Source: Adiantum capillus-veneris
Taxonomy: Eukaryota; Streptophyta; Polypodiopsida; Polypodiales; Pteridaceae
Assembly: GCA_014529385.2 (NCBI GenBank)
Contig: CM043944.1
Coordinates: 48,772,768 to 48,836,767 of the forward strand
Direction of reading: 5' to 3'
DNA: 64,000 nucleotides
In this document: positions 24,715 through 35,419 of the stretch, one piece after another
How the letters are laid out: each line of letters begins with the position of its first letter
How positions within the stretch are numbered: the stretch's first letter is position 1
The notes under the pieces: generated by a model
What the model saw: the letters and a program-made list of their open reading frames with translations, nothing else
What the model was told of the DNA's origin: nothing
The model's database searches: none
Program-made: the position numbers and the translations under genes

Positions 24715-25649
24715 ACGTGTGCTTCGTAGTTTCAGTATTTCTTGTGATGCATGGATATTGTAGTGCTTGCTCTTTTTGTATAGCTTTTGATGCGTGGAAT
24801 TTTTGGGCTCCCAAACAAAAGTGGCAGTATGCAGAGAGGGGAGATATCTTTATGCACATGGGGGAGACACTCACCATTACACAAACCTCACAAACATCAC
24901 ACACATACACATGAGTGTAGGCATATGCGCTCATGTGTATATGCTTGCACACACATACACATGAGCGCATGCATATGCTTGCACTCCGTCGCCACAGAAG
25001 AAAGATACCCTATTTGCAATAGACCTCATTTTGCAGCAAGTCAGAAGTTGTCTTTCTCATGTTACCAACAACATCTAGACCTCATTTTGCAAACAGAACA
25101 ATATTATTGCTAGTGGTCGAAGGCCATGTCTCTGTATGCTTTGCACATCATCCTTAACAATGTGGTAACCGCGCCTAGACTTCCTTCTTAATCTATGTCG
25201 TATACCTACCTCAGCTTCCTTCAGTTGTGCAGGCCATTAATTAAACCCGATGGGCTGATTAATGTTGCACTTTTGAGTAGAATTTCCTATCAAAGGTTAA
25301 CGTTCTGTGCTGATTTTGAGTGGAGCATAATAATTTCTTTGTGCATCGTGCTTCCTTTCTCAAGTGTAATTATGGCCTACCTTCCTTAGGAAATCAACAA
25401 AGCCAAAAAACATGACTAAGAATGATTACCCATGTTTTCTTTTTTCTAAGTTTCTCAATGAAAATTAGATTGAGCATAAATGTCTTTAATCTTGAAGGAA
25501 CTTGGGTGCTGCAAATCTCTTCTTTGAATCATAGCAATGGAAAGCACTCAAGCATCTAAGTAAATTGCTACTGCCAATGTGCGCATCTACGCATCTCTTG
25601 CCCCAATTTAGCCTTCATGTCGAAAGTGGCCTTGATGGATAGATGCCTA
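24715..25649. other. unassigned sequence between hairpins
   Basis: No gene is recognised. There is a run of alternating 'cacacatacacatgag' and 'cgcatgcatatgc' words at about 24900-24980. Confidence 0.5.
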
Positions 25650-25705
25650 GGTTTTCTGTCCAAAACTATACTGCATGGACGCGGTATAGTTTCGGACAAA
25701 AAACC
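25650..25705. repeat. hairpin palindrome, copy 2 (56 bp)
   Basis: The arms 'ggttttctgtccaaaactat' and 'atagtttcggacaaaaaacc' pair with two mismatches around a CpG-rich centre. The transcript could form a stem of about 22 bp. Confidence 0.8.
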
Positions 25706-26532
25706 TGTCATCCCTCCCCCCCCCCGCCCCCTCTTATCAGCCTATCGGCAACCAGTAAACGTGAGATCTGAGCTCTTGGCTGAATTTCTTGGACAGCTTG
25801 CAGATTGATCTTTTCTGCTACCAAGGACCCAACCAAGCTACATTTTTGCCTATAGCATTTGGCTTTCTGCTGCCCAAGTGACCCCATTTCAACAAGCCTT
25901 CTCTCTGCTTTTGCAAGATTTGTTGTATCTACGTTTTTCAGGCTGCTACCTTGATCCTCTCTCTGGCTGCTATAGCGACACTATTACAACAAGAATCCTT
26001 TGTGTTTTTGCTAGTTCATGGCTGTCTTGGTCAAATCAGCAGATCTTCCTCTTGGTTGCGTTCTTGGTTGCGTTCTTGGTTGCAGATGGTGATTTCCAGC
26101 CTCAGATCAACAAGAGCAATCCTTGTTTGAACCATTTGGCCTTTTGCCTGGCCGTCATTGACAAACTTCTTTCCCTTCTTAGGATCTTTCTCGATTGACT
26201 TTGGTGCCAATCAATTTTTCTGATAATTTTAGTATCTTGTGAGTAGTGAATAGCCATCCTAGGCATAGTCTATCAACTCTTCATGCTAAAACGACTTGTG
26301 TTGTAGGCAATTACTATGTAGCTCCCCAAGCAATCCACACTAGTAGTGTTCCATCTACTCTTTATAAAGGATTTTTCTTCAAATTAATGAGGACAATGGG
26401 GAAAAACTTGGTCTTTCGTATCTAAGAGCACCTGGCTAGTTGTATTACCTTTCTATTGTTACTATCAGATGTTTGTCCCCAAAACACCTATTGTATGAGT
26501 TTGTCCCTTTCTATTGTATGAGCCTGTGCCCA
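25706..26532. other. unassigned sequence between hairpins
   Basis: No gene or repeat partner is recognised. A perfect short tandem, 'ttcttggttgcg' about three times, lies near 26049-26084. Confidence 0.5.
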
Positions 26533-26589
26533 GTTTTTCTATCCGAAACTATACCGAGTCAATGTGGTATAGTTTCGAGTAGTAAATCC
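26533..26589. repeat. hairpin palindrome, copy 3
   Basis: The arms 'ccgaaactatac' and 'gtatagtttcg' surround 'cgagtcaatgtg'. The right flank (gtcattctttcccc) resembles that of copy 2 (gtcatccctccccc), so the repeated unit is longer than the hairpin itself. Confidence 0.75.
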
Positions 26590-26776
26590 GTCATTCTTTC
26601 CCCGGATGTTGTCAAGATGGCAGCACAAGAGGACTTCACAAATTGTGCCAAGATGATCAGTTGTTTCCTCTCTTTGCATGTCAATGGGAGTATTCAAGAC
26701 AATAAATAGGTGTCTAACATTGCTGGAAGCTAGTTGAATGGTAAATTAGTCATGACAACTGATTAGCAGCTTCAAT

Positions 26777-26890
26777 GCCCCAAACCATACCGCGTCGACT
26801 CGATATAGTTTCGAGCAGAAAACCATCAAAGGTGGGTTTTCTGTCACAAACTATGCCGCATCGACGTGGTATAGTTTGGAGCAGCAAACT
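26777..26890. repeat. hairpin palindromes, copies 4 and 5, in tandem
   Basis: Copy 4 spans about 26777-26824 (centre 'cgcgtcgactcg') and copy 5 about 26835-26890 (centre 'cgcatcgacgtg'). Both have the 'aaactat...atagttt' arms and outer 'gcagaaaacc'/'ggttttctg' words. They stand about 400 bp upstream of the methyltransferase-like pseudogene. Confidence 0.75.
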
Positions 26891-27280
26891 ATTGACTGTA
26901 TGACTTGCCAATTGTTAAATTAGTAGAATAATTGGTCAAAAATTTCATGTGTGCAGTACTTAATTGAACTTTTAAGCTTTTTGTGTATGCAATACTTCTT
27001 CTTCTAGAGTCGGTTCTAGAAGACATGGTTGAGGTGCATCTACACCATTACCAATGTGCAGTGACTAGGTTAGTTCGGTTGCAGAGACGCAGCTTCATGA
27101 TGACAGTGATAGCCAGGATCTTTGCATGAGATAGATAAAGAAGAAACAATAGTTGAAGCCTCACTACACATAGTACCTTTTGAAATGAGACCAGAGATCC
27201 AACCAGGTGTTATTGATGATGATGATAGCTCACTGCATTTAGATAGAGGGGAGGATATCCTCAAAAATTAGAATTTTCAG
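26891..27280 (+). other. possible 5' exon(s) of the following pseudogene
   Basis: Two short plus-strand stretches look coding although unframed. One is QLHDDSDSQDLCMR (about 27089-27130). The other is an acidic one (about 27136-27270) containing GVIDDDDSSLHLDRGED. They could be the acidic N-terminal region of the gene that starts clearly at 27281, but no reliable start codon or splice sites can be assigned. Confidence 0.35.
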
Positions 27281-30200
27281 CTGCTTTGAGTGTCCTCCCG
27301 TGCCATTATGTCATCTCATTCCGTATGGCAAAGTTCGAGGCTTGAGATCAAATGTCAGTGGTTTAAAGTCAGCATTTGCTAGAGAAGGATACATCAAGGA
27401 GAAGAGTGCATTTATCGTATCCTTGACAAAATTCCAAAAAGAGGAAGCTTATGTGACAAGTATTTGTTAGTGGCTACTCTTGCTTTTTACTTTAAAAAGA
27501 AAATTGCAACAATTTATTTTTCTAATTATACTAGTTTTGTTTTCTATTAAGATGCTATTATGGAGGAGTGGGATCCTATATGGAGACAAATTAATATGGA
27601 GTATGAAGAAGAGCTTGCTGCTCAACCAGAACTTGGATCTCTATGTCAAAATATGTTTTTTGTGTGGGAAGGAAATCACAGAACTGTAGAGTGGAAGGCT
27701 GCCATCAAAGAAATGTACTCCACCAACAAAGATAAGCATTGCCGTGTTTTGTGCACTATTATTGATTCTACAAAGTTGTTGGAGATAGCTTTGCTGATGA
27801 GTTTGCAAAGAATGAATTTGTGAGTTCATAGCTTAATTTTGAAAAAAAATTATCTACTTTTAATTCTCTTGCACACAAACTCAAATTTTGTGTGGCTTTC
27901 TCTAGTATGAACACACATGCTTTGGTGTCCTCTCACTTGAGAGATGAGCTTGTGAATTGCAACAACATATGTGCAGCTGGTCATGAGGGTTATCTTCATG
28001 CATTGCCCGAAGCAGATCAAAAACTCATTGAGAAACTTCATAGAAGAGGCATGAAAGGAGAAGAACCATGGTATCCATTGACCAAGAGATATCTAGCACA
28101 TCTACTGTTTGATGTAAGTACTTTTTGATTTTAAATTTCACTTTTATAAAGTATTTTATATTTGGTATTTTTAAGTATAAATAGATGTCATTTTTTTGGT
28201 ATTTTTAAATATATATGAAAAGGTTCAAATGTCCAAAGAGCTTCATAGTAGATTCAATAGCAAGAAGGATGTCCTCTCTCCAGATGATCTTAAGAAGGAA
28301 GAGAAACACATAATTGGTGAGTTGTACGGCAAATATGGAGATCGTGTTGGAAAGGTATGTTCCTTGTTTGTTTTAGGCATTAATAATAGTCTCTATTTTT
28401 ATAAGTTTTTGCATAATTTTAAACTCTATGTTTCAGATTCTAAATATAGTAGACCCTTGCCTTGGAAAAGAGTGATATACTAAAGTGCTGAGTTTAAAAT
28501 GGGATAATGATAGTTGGGCTACACTAGAAAAACTGAACCTCATAGCATTACACGATGCAAAGATAGATAATAAAGTTCTTTGGCTATCTTTGTTGGAGGT
28601 TAGCAAGATTACTCGAGCCTCGTGTGGTTTGTCTAAAGGTGGCTACAAATTTCGTAGGTGAGTCCAAAGAGCTAAAATTTTTGCCTCTTGTCCTTTTCTA
28701 GTGATCATCTGTATTAAAATATGTGTCAAACATGTGTGTGTATAGTTTTCTCAAGAGAGAGGGGTCCATTCAAAGAGTCCTTGATGGTGCTACTACGCTC
28801 TTGATAGACTATGTTGATGTGCCGGGAGGAATCATTATCCCACCAGACTCCACACTAGATCTTTACTACGGGGAGATTGTTGTGGAGGCAAGGAAATTTC
28901 TATTTTATATTGAGGTGTCCCTAGAGAGAAAAAATAGTGAGGTGGAGTTTCAAACACTAAAAAAGACTTACTATTATCGTATGGCATCTCAGAGGCTTCT
29001 CTACAGGTGGAGTTCATCACTATTAAATTGACATTATTAGCAAGCATTTGGTTCTTTTCTTACTTTTGCTTTCTAAACGTTCTGTAGATATTTCTATCAT
29101 TTACTTGGGATCCGGCATATTGTGACCATTTCTCTGCTAGCACGATCATGGGCTCAGCTTGATAGCGGAGAGGGATGCATGTATCCTTCAGCTATGCATA
29201 GTCGTCCACAATGGGAACTAGATCATTGACTATGGTGGATAGACATGGATCAAGGATATGTTATTATGTGTGAGAGAGAGCTACACTCCGCACAGATGAG
29301 AGCAGATTGCATGAGAAACGATGACATAGCATTTGACACACATGGAGTAGATACTCAAGAGACTCGACAAAATGTTAGATCTAGTAATACTAGTGAGTAT
29401 TTTATAAAAGATTTTAATGAATTTGGATGACTAATGGTGTGTTTTGTGTTTAATGAATATCTCTGAGACTGGGGTTGTGTATATTGAATAGTATCGCTTC
29501 CCAAGGATAAGGGAAAGCAGCATGACATGGGGCCTGCTGAGCCTGACATGGCAGGTGCTAGCTTAAAATATCTCTCTTGTATGCCTGTACTATATGACAA
29601 ACATTATTAAATTTGTCCTTGCTTGACAGCTATTGGTGCCATACGAACCTTGCAGTGCTCATTGCGCTTTGTTTCTCCCAGTGAGGAGCCTATTCTACAT
29701 GCATTTGCCGGTCATAGATGCTTAGCTATGTCCGGAGATTACATTTATTTTGCTGGCGAGTTTCGTTCATGTGTGCAATCACCGACTTGGATGCCTCTTC
29801 ATGGGCATATGACAAGAGTACGATCTACAGATTTTATTTACAGGAGGGGTGGTTGACTCGTTCCTTGGGCAGCAGACTTTATTTTCCTAGATTTTCCTTT
29901 TGGAGGAGTTTTGTGCTCTTCTCCATCACAGCCACCATGGGATGCATTCACTGAGGAGAATGTGGGAGCTGCTATCCATTTGACACATAGTACATTAGCA
30001 GATTTCGGATGGCTAGTTGTCTTGGGTTCTATTCTAGGTGACAAAAAAAATTGTTTGTAGTTTGTGTAATGATTGTTGTCATTGTCTAACACATTGTGTT
30101 TTTTGTTAAAGGTGACAACCTATTTTGGATAGAGAAGGTGTGTAGAGCATCTGACTTACTTATTCATCAACGTGTGGTAGTTATGCATCACTCTCCTTAC

Positions 30201-30776
30201 GGATATGTTGAGGTTGGCAGAGATCGTCATGAGGTTGTGGTTCTAGTTTATAATTTATGTATGTATTTGAGGTTAAATAATACTATTCTTGATATTTTAT
30301 GCTTTTTGTTTTTGTAGTGTGACAGTTCGATGTTGTTCTTCATTCACAGACGCGGAGTTCTACCACCTGTTTACATTGATGAGAGTACACCCTTTTTCCA
30401 TGCTGTAGGTATGAATCCTACAGATAGCATCATGCGGCACTACATGCCAGAGATAGCATATGCGATGATGGATTCTGGTCTACCTTGGCATGGGTCTATG
30501 TAGCATTATTCTTCATTTGTTTCTTCCTTGGTGGAGCTCCTCTGTTGGCCTAAGGGCATATGCTTGGAGTTTGGTTGTGGGACTACTCCAGTTCTACAGG
30601 CATGTTTATGCTCTGGTCGTTCATGTGCACCCTTGGATAGTGATGCGGCTTTGATTTTGACGTATGTGCTGCCTATACTTTAGTCTTAGTCTAATGGGCA
30701 AGAGAGATGGGAGGCATCGACATCTGCAGATGTCGTGGATGAGGGAGACATACCATTGGGTGGAAACCCCGTTTGA
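27281..30776 (+). pseudogene. ten-exon pseudogene: ParB-like domain plus amino-methyltransferase-like domain
   Basis: Ten exons join in one continuous phase: 27281-27459, 27552-27819, 27906-28113, 28223-28354, 28437-28657, 28746-29006, 29088-29392, 29630-30037, 30112-30233 and 30318-30776. Introns are mostly 80-110 bp with GT-AG ends. Exons 1-2 read like a ParB/sulfiredoxin fold (LIPYGKVRGL, AFAREGYI, then VWEGNHRTVEW, recalling the ParB GxHR motif). Exon 8 has DFIFLDFPFGG, placed like the catalytic DPPY motif, followed by WLVVLGSIL. Exon 10 has ICLEFGCGTTPVL, like the FxGxG SAM site, then SGRSCAPLDSD. Catalytic motif before SAM motif is the beta-class amino-methyltransferase order. No indels are needed. 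Stops lie at 28473 (TGA), 29227 (TGA), 29854 (TGA), about 30501 (TAG) and two TAG near 30682-30690. The exon structure is well supported; the function is inferred from motifs only. Confidence 0.6.
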
Positions 30777-31507
<731 letters not shown>

Positions 31508-31529
31508 TATTTGTAAGTTAGTCTTGCTC

Positions 31530-31650
31530 GGTTTTATAGTTCGCTCGGTAAAGTTTTCTTGTATGGTAAGACTCGTGGATCATAACATAGAACCAAGGCC
31601 AGCTCCTCCATCAACTTGGTCGGTTGATCTAGGAACAAAACCTCACTTAT
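31530..31650 (+). pseudogene. possible upstream exon fragment of the SWIM gene
   Basis: The plus-strand frame reads HNIEPRPAPPSTWSVDLGTK up to the copia insertion. The matching downstream frame (TDEEVEILLEGGF) starts at the other side of the element. Whether both belong to one exon is uncertain, because the phases do not join without a one-base adjustment. Confidence 0.35.
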
Positions 31651-31970
31651 TGTAAAGTGTGAGCTTTGTCCTAAGGTGTGAGTCAAGGAGAGGAGAGTGG
31701 ATCTATCCCACATACTGTGGAGCAAGGTTGTAGAGCTACTTTAAGCTCATTTCTTGAATCAATAAACAACAACTCATTTTTGCACTACATGCTTGTCTAT
31801 GGTGAGCTTGTGCTAAGCTAAGTCAATACTCAAGATTGTGTTTATGAGTCCAAGCTAATCCTATCTTGGAACCTAATTCACTTGAGTGATAACCTTGCTT
31901 ACACACACTCACACACTTGCACCATGTTTCTCTTTCATCCACCATAGCTAGCATGATCCAAATCCTAACA
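31651..31970 (+). repeat. 5' LTR of copy A (320 bp)
   Basis: It starts TGTAAAGTGTGAGC and ends TCCTAACA. It is nearly identical to 34619-34937 and 53171-53486. Confidence 0.95.
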
Positions 31971-31972
31971 TT

Positions 31973-31984
31973 TGGTATCAGAGC
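31973..31984 (+). promoter_or_regulatory. primer-binding site, tRNA-iMet
   Basis: TGGTATCAGAGC lies two bases after the 5' LTR. It is the standard Ty1/copia primer site complementary to the initiator Met tRNA. Confidence 0.95.
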
Positions 31985-33446
31985 TATGGTGTGCTAGCTA
32001 GGATTTTCATTATGCATTAGTGTGTGTTAATCATTAGGATTAGCATCTCATTATCACGGCCCATTAACATTCTTCATGAGTAGTTGCATCTCACCAATTA
32101 GGCCTTAATCTAGTTGTGTGTGGGCATGTCCTTGGCACACCCAAGAGGCCACTACCCTCCATGGCTAGATAGGTTTGATTAGGGAAAAGATTAACATCCA
32201 ATTTTTTCATTTCTAAGTCACTTTTGTGTCAATTTTCTAGTGAGTTGCACCTCCAATTAATCTCTCCATTTTCACAATTGCCTAACAACACTCACATCCT
32301 ATCGAAGTGCTTCTCATTAGCTTTCCATAGAGCCTTTCAACTGTGCAATCTGAGCTCGGAAACGCCTTAAACTCCATCCCCAATTTTTTACTAAAAAAGG
32401 GTGTGTGTGTTATGTGTGTGAGTTTGTGCCTACCGACTTGAGCTTAAGATTATCCTTTTCAGAGCTTTTCCACAAGCAAACAAGTGGGCCTTGTTGGCTA
32501 GTGCACCACGAAAAGAGGCGTTGCCTTGTGGGTCCGAGGCTCAAATTGGATTTGCCTAAATTCGGCAAGCTGGGCGGACCCGAAATGGCGTCTTAAATCG
32601 ACCTTTTGTGGAGCTGGCGGGTCCGCAAGAAGGGAGTCCCACCCGGCAACGGACTTCAAATGTGGCGGTGAACTGCAATTTATTCGCTGGCGGGTCCGCT
32701 GGGGTTGATACCCACATGCGCGCGCCTTTCCTTGCCCAAAGCGCTTTTCGACGCTGCCCGGAACTCGGCCGCCTAGCCTGCCCTGCTGCCCGCGCTTGCC
32801 CGGGAACGCTGCCCGCCGCCTGGCCTGCCCTCGCCTGCCCCACTGTCCGACAGGCTGCCCCGCGTGCCCCAAGTTCCCCTTGCCATGTTGCCTTCACCAA
32901 GCAACCACTCCCGCGCTTCCTCAACAAGTCTCAAGAACTCCAATCAATTTCCTCAAGGGGGTAGTCCCACGAACCTGCTGCCTCAAGCAAAACTCCTAGG
33001 GCTTTTCAAGCCCCCTTTCCCACAGCCTGTTGCCGAGCACTCCAAGAGGCCCAAAGCCTCCCTTCCCGAGCTGACTCAAGAGCTCCAAGGCAAGTACACC
33101 AAAGTTGCAGCAAAGCTTCGGAAAGCTTTTACACCGGAATTCAAAGGCGGCTTCTTCGAGCATACAAAGCTTTTAAAAGGAAGCTTCAAAGACATCCAAA
33201 GCCAACTTCGAAGGTTCATTTCGGCCATCAAAGAAGAACTCAAAGGTGTATGTGAAGGGTGACTTCACCTTGAGTGAAGAGGTACTTCACATTGAGAGAA
33301 TTTTTTATTAAAGTGACATTAAAATTGAAATCTTGCAACCAAGCACAATTTTGCAAATTAAAAATTTATATCATCAATTGTGAATAGTGTAAAGAGGCAG
33401 ACACTGGCTAGGAGAGTCCTAAGCTAAGACCCCTCTATTGACACAA
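31985..33446 (+). other. long leader of copy A, with a GC-rich insert
   Basis: There is 1.46 kb between the primer site and gag. About 32480-32900 is strikingly GC-rich compared with everything around it. After it comes a frame (32864-33262) with Lys/Phe/Leu-rich repeats such as KLRKAFTPEFKGG and KLLKGSFKDIQ. Copy B has a different, shorter leader here. The insert may be captured host sequence. I do not claim a functional protein. Confidence 0.55.
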
Positions 33447-34371
33447 ATGGGGGACAAGGGAATAGAGAAATTCAATGGGGAGGGATTTCACACTTGGCAA
33501 ACGAAGTTAAGAGGCTACCTTATGAAAAAATGTTTGTGGTCTGTTATTAGCACTGCCCTCGAGCAACAAGCCGAACCCGATGGAGTGCACACTAGGGCAT
33601 CTACACTCATAGCAAGTGCACAAAATTTGGCCAAAGACGAACAAGCATTGGGAATTATCATCACTTCTTTGCATGATAACTATGTGCATTTCATAGATGA
33701 ATGTAAGCATGCACATGAAGCCTGGCATGTCCTAGAAAGTAATTTTGGAGCTAGAGCCAAAAGAAGCAAAGTTAGTCTTAAAAGACAGCTTTACAAAGTT
33801 ACTATGCTTCAAGGGGAGGACATTGCTAGCCTAGTGAACAGGCTTAAGAGCATTGTCACGCAGCTCACTTACATCCAAGTTGAAGTACCAGAAGATGACA
33901 AAGTGGCCATACTTTTAAGTGCACTTCCACCTTCTTATGACCACTTAGTCACAATTCTTGAAGAAAAAGAACCAGCACCACCATTCCAAGATGTCATCAA
34001 CTCAGTCCAAAGCAGAAGAAAGAAAGCAAAGAGATTCACTTACTCCATCAGGAGGAGTTTTCATCGCAACTTCTTCAAGGGGAATATATTCACAATCAAC
34101 ATCAACAAACGGAAGAAAGTGTTATGAATGTGGAAAAATGGGACACGTAGCAAAAGATTGCTACACAAACAAACCTTGCAACAAATGTGGTAGGAAGGGA
34201 CACCCTCCTTCTCGGTGCTACTCAAGTGGAGCCAGTAGTAGTGGAGAAAGCAGCAGCATTAGAAGCAACAGCAAAAGCAACGAAGGCAAGAGACATGTCA
34301 GAGGATCAGCTCACATAGTAGAAGACAAAAAGAACGAAGCCGAAGGTAGCGTTTGGGAAGACCCATTTTGA
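33447..34371 (+). pseudogene. gag: copia gag (copy A), one frameshift
   Basis: Gag starts at the ATG at 33447 (MGDKGIEKFNGEGFHTW), about 310 codons in total. The N-terminal two thirds resemble the DUF4219/UBN2 capsid family (WHVLESNFGARAK, LVNRLKSIV, LLSALPPSYDHLV). Two CCHC zinc knuckles follow, CYECGKMGHVAKDC and CNKCGRKGHPPSRC, then a Ser-rich tail ending GSVWEDPF. Compared with copy B, one extra A near 34009-34013 shifts the frame between capsid and knuckles, so this copy no longer makes a full gag. It would form particles and package RNA. No protease follows; the 3' untranslated region begins at once. Confidence 0.88.
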
Positions 34372-34408
34372 AGATGTAGACTCTCTACTTGTAGGGGAGG
34401 ACTTTTTC

Positions 34409-34576
34409 CTGTGTGGATACCAACTTATCATCCTGTGTGGACATCACCATCCTTTGTGGATCTTTCTTGTGTGGATTTTACCATCCTGTGTGGATATCAC
34501 CATCCTTTGTGGACTTTATTTTCCTGTGTGGATATCACCATCCTGAGTGGATTTTGTTAGCCTTTGTGGATCATGC
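34409..34576 (+). repeat. degenerate tandem repeat in the 3' UTR of copy A
   Basis: About six imperfect units built on 'tgtgtggatatcaccatcc' and 'tttgtggat', 25-30 bp apart, lie between gag and the purine tract. The same array occurs in copy B at 52959-53126. Confidence 0.8.
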
Positions 34577-34618
34577 ATCTTCAGTATCTTGTCTTAGTCC
34601 AAACCTTAAGGGGAGGAT

Positions 34619-34937
34619 TGTAAAGTGTGAGCTTTGTCCTAAGGTGTGAGTCAAGGAGAGGAGAGTGGATTTATTCCACATACTGTGGAGCAAGGTTGTA
34701 GAGCTACTTAAAGCTCATTTCTTGAATCAATAAACAACAACTCATTTTTGCACTACATGCTTGTCTATGGTGAGCTTGTGCTAAGCTAAGTCAATACTCA
34801 AGATTGTGTTTATGAGTCCAAGCTAATCTGTCTTGGAACCTAATTCACTTGAGTGATAACCTTGCTTACATACACTCACACACTTGCACCATGTTTCTCT
34901 TTCATCCACCATAGCTAGCACGATCCAAATCCTAACA
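34619..34937 (+). repeat. 3' LTR of copy A (319 bp)
   Basis: Partner of 31651-31970. It follows the purine tract 'aaggggagga'. Confidence 0.95.
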
Positions 34938-34942
34938 CTGAT

Positions 34943-35419
34943 GAAGAAGTTGAGATATTACTTGAAGGAGGATTTCAAGTGGAGATAGTTGGAAAAGAAC
35001 AAGAGAGTGCAAAAACAATGCGGAATCCTCTTAGGGGTGGAGGTGATTCCTCTTTCGCTTCAACAAAAGCAAGTAGTAGTGGTTCAATACTAAGAAATGG
35101 CATAAGAGTCAAATTTTAGACTTCCATTTCATAGGAGGCAGCTAATAGAATTGGTCCAGATCTTTGTTTAAAGTCTAAGGTGATTGAAGAGAAATGCATT
35201 GTAGAAAAAGCACATGAAATCTTTAAGGTTGAGCATCACGCAGTAGACGGACATGTGGGGGTGTATGAGGAGCACATCAATGATGAGAACTATTGCACAT
35301 GCCCTGATTTCACCGATAGGGAGGCCAAGAAAAAATCTTATTTGGCTTGCAAGCACTTGTACTTCATTTTCTTGAGAGTACTTGAAATGAGCCAAAGTGA
35401 AAACATGTTCATACATTGA
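34943..35419 (+). pseudogene. SWIM zinc-finger protein fragment
   Basis: The plus-strand frame resumes right after the copia element (DEEVEILLEGGFQVEIVGKE) and continues through a Ser/Gly-rich stretch to a TAG near 35119. An acceptor-like 'ttcatag' then starts EAANRIGPDLCLKSK. That frame runs to 35419 and contains YCTCPDFTDREAKKKSYLACKH (with the middle residues at about 35289-35358). This is the C-x-C...C-x-H pattern of a SWIM zinc finger, a nucleic-acid or protein-binding module common in MULE transposases, FAR1-like factors and ubiquitin-ligase partners. The 5' part is missing or cut off by the copia insertion, so the gene is broken. Its parent function is unknown. Confidence 0.6.

Larger units (their letters stand above)
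31651..34937 (+). mobile_element. complete gag-only Ty1/copia element, copy A
   Basis: The element is 3,287 bp with LTRs at 31651-31970 and 34619-34937 (TGTAAAG...CCTAACA), differing at about seven positions by eye (about 2%). It has an initiator-Met primer-binding site and a purine tract 'aaggggagga' before the 3' LTR. The presumed target duplication is CTTAT/CTGAT, one mismatch. The only protein encoded is gag; protease, integrase and RT are absent. A second copy near 51.5-53.5 kb has the same gag-then-3'UTR structure. The loss of pol is therefore a family trait, and this is a non-autonomous (TR-GAG-type) lineage moved by another element's enzymes. Confidence 0.9.

Noticed and set aside
27281-30776. 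Integrated giant virus or bacterial contamination as source of the methyltransferase-like gene
   Set aside because: Nine spliceosomal-type introns and flanking plant retrotransposons make recent viral or bacterial DNA unlikely; ancient transfer remains possible.
32498-32964. Long overlapping ORFs on both strands in the GC-rich leader
   Set aside because: High GC lowers stop frequency in all frames; no frame has recognisable domains and copy B lacks the segment.
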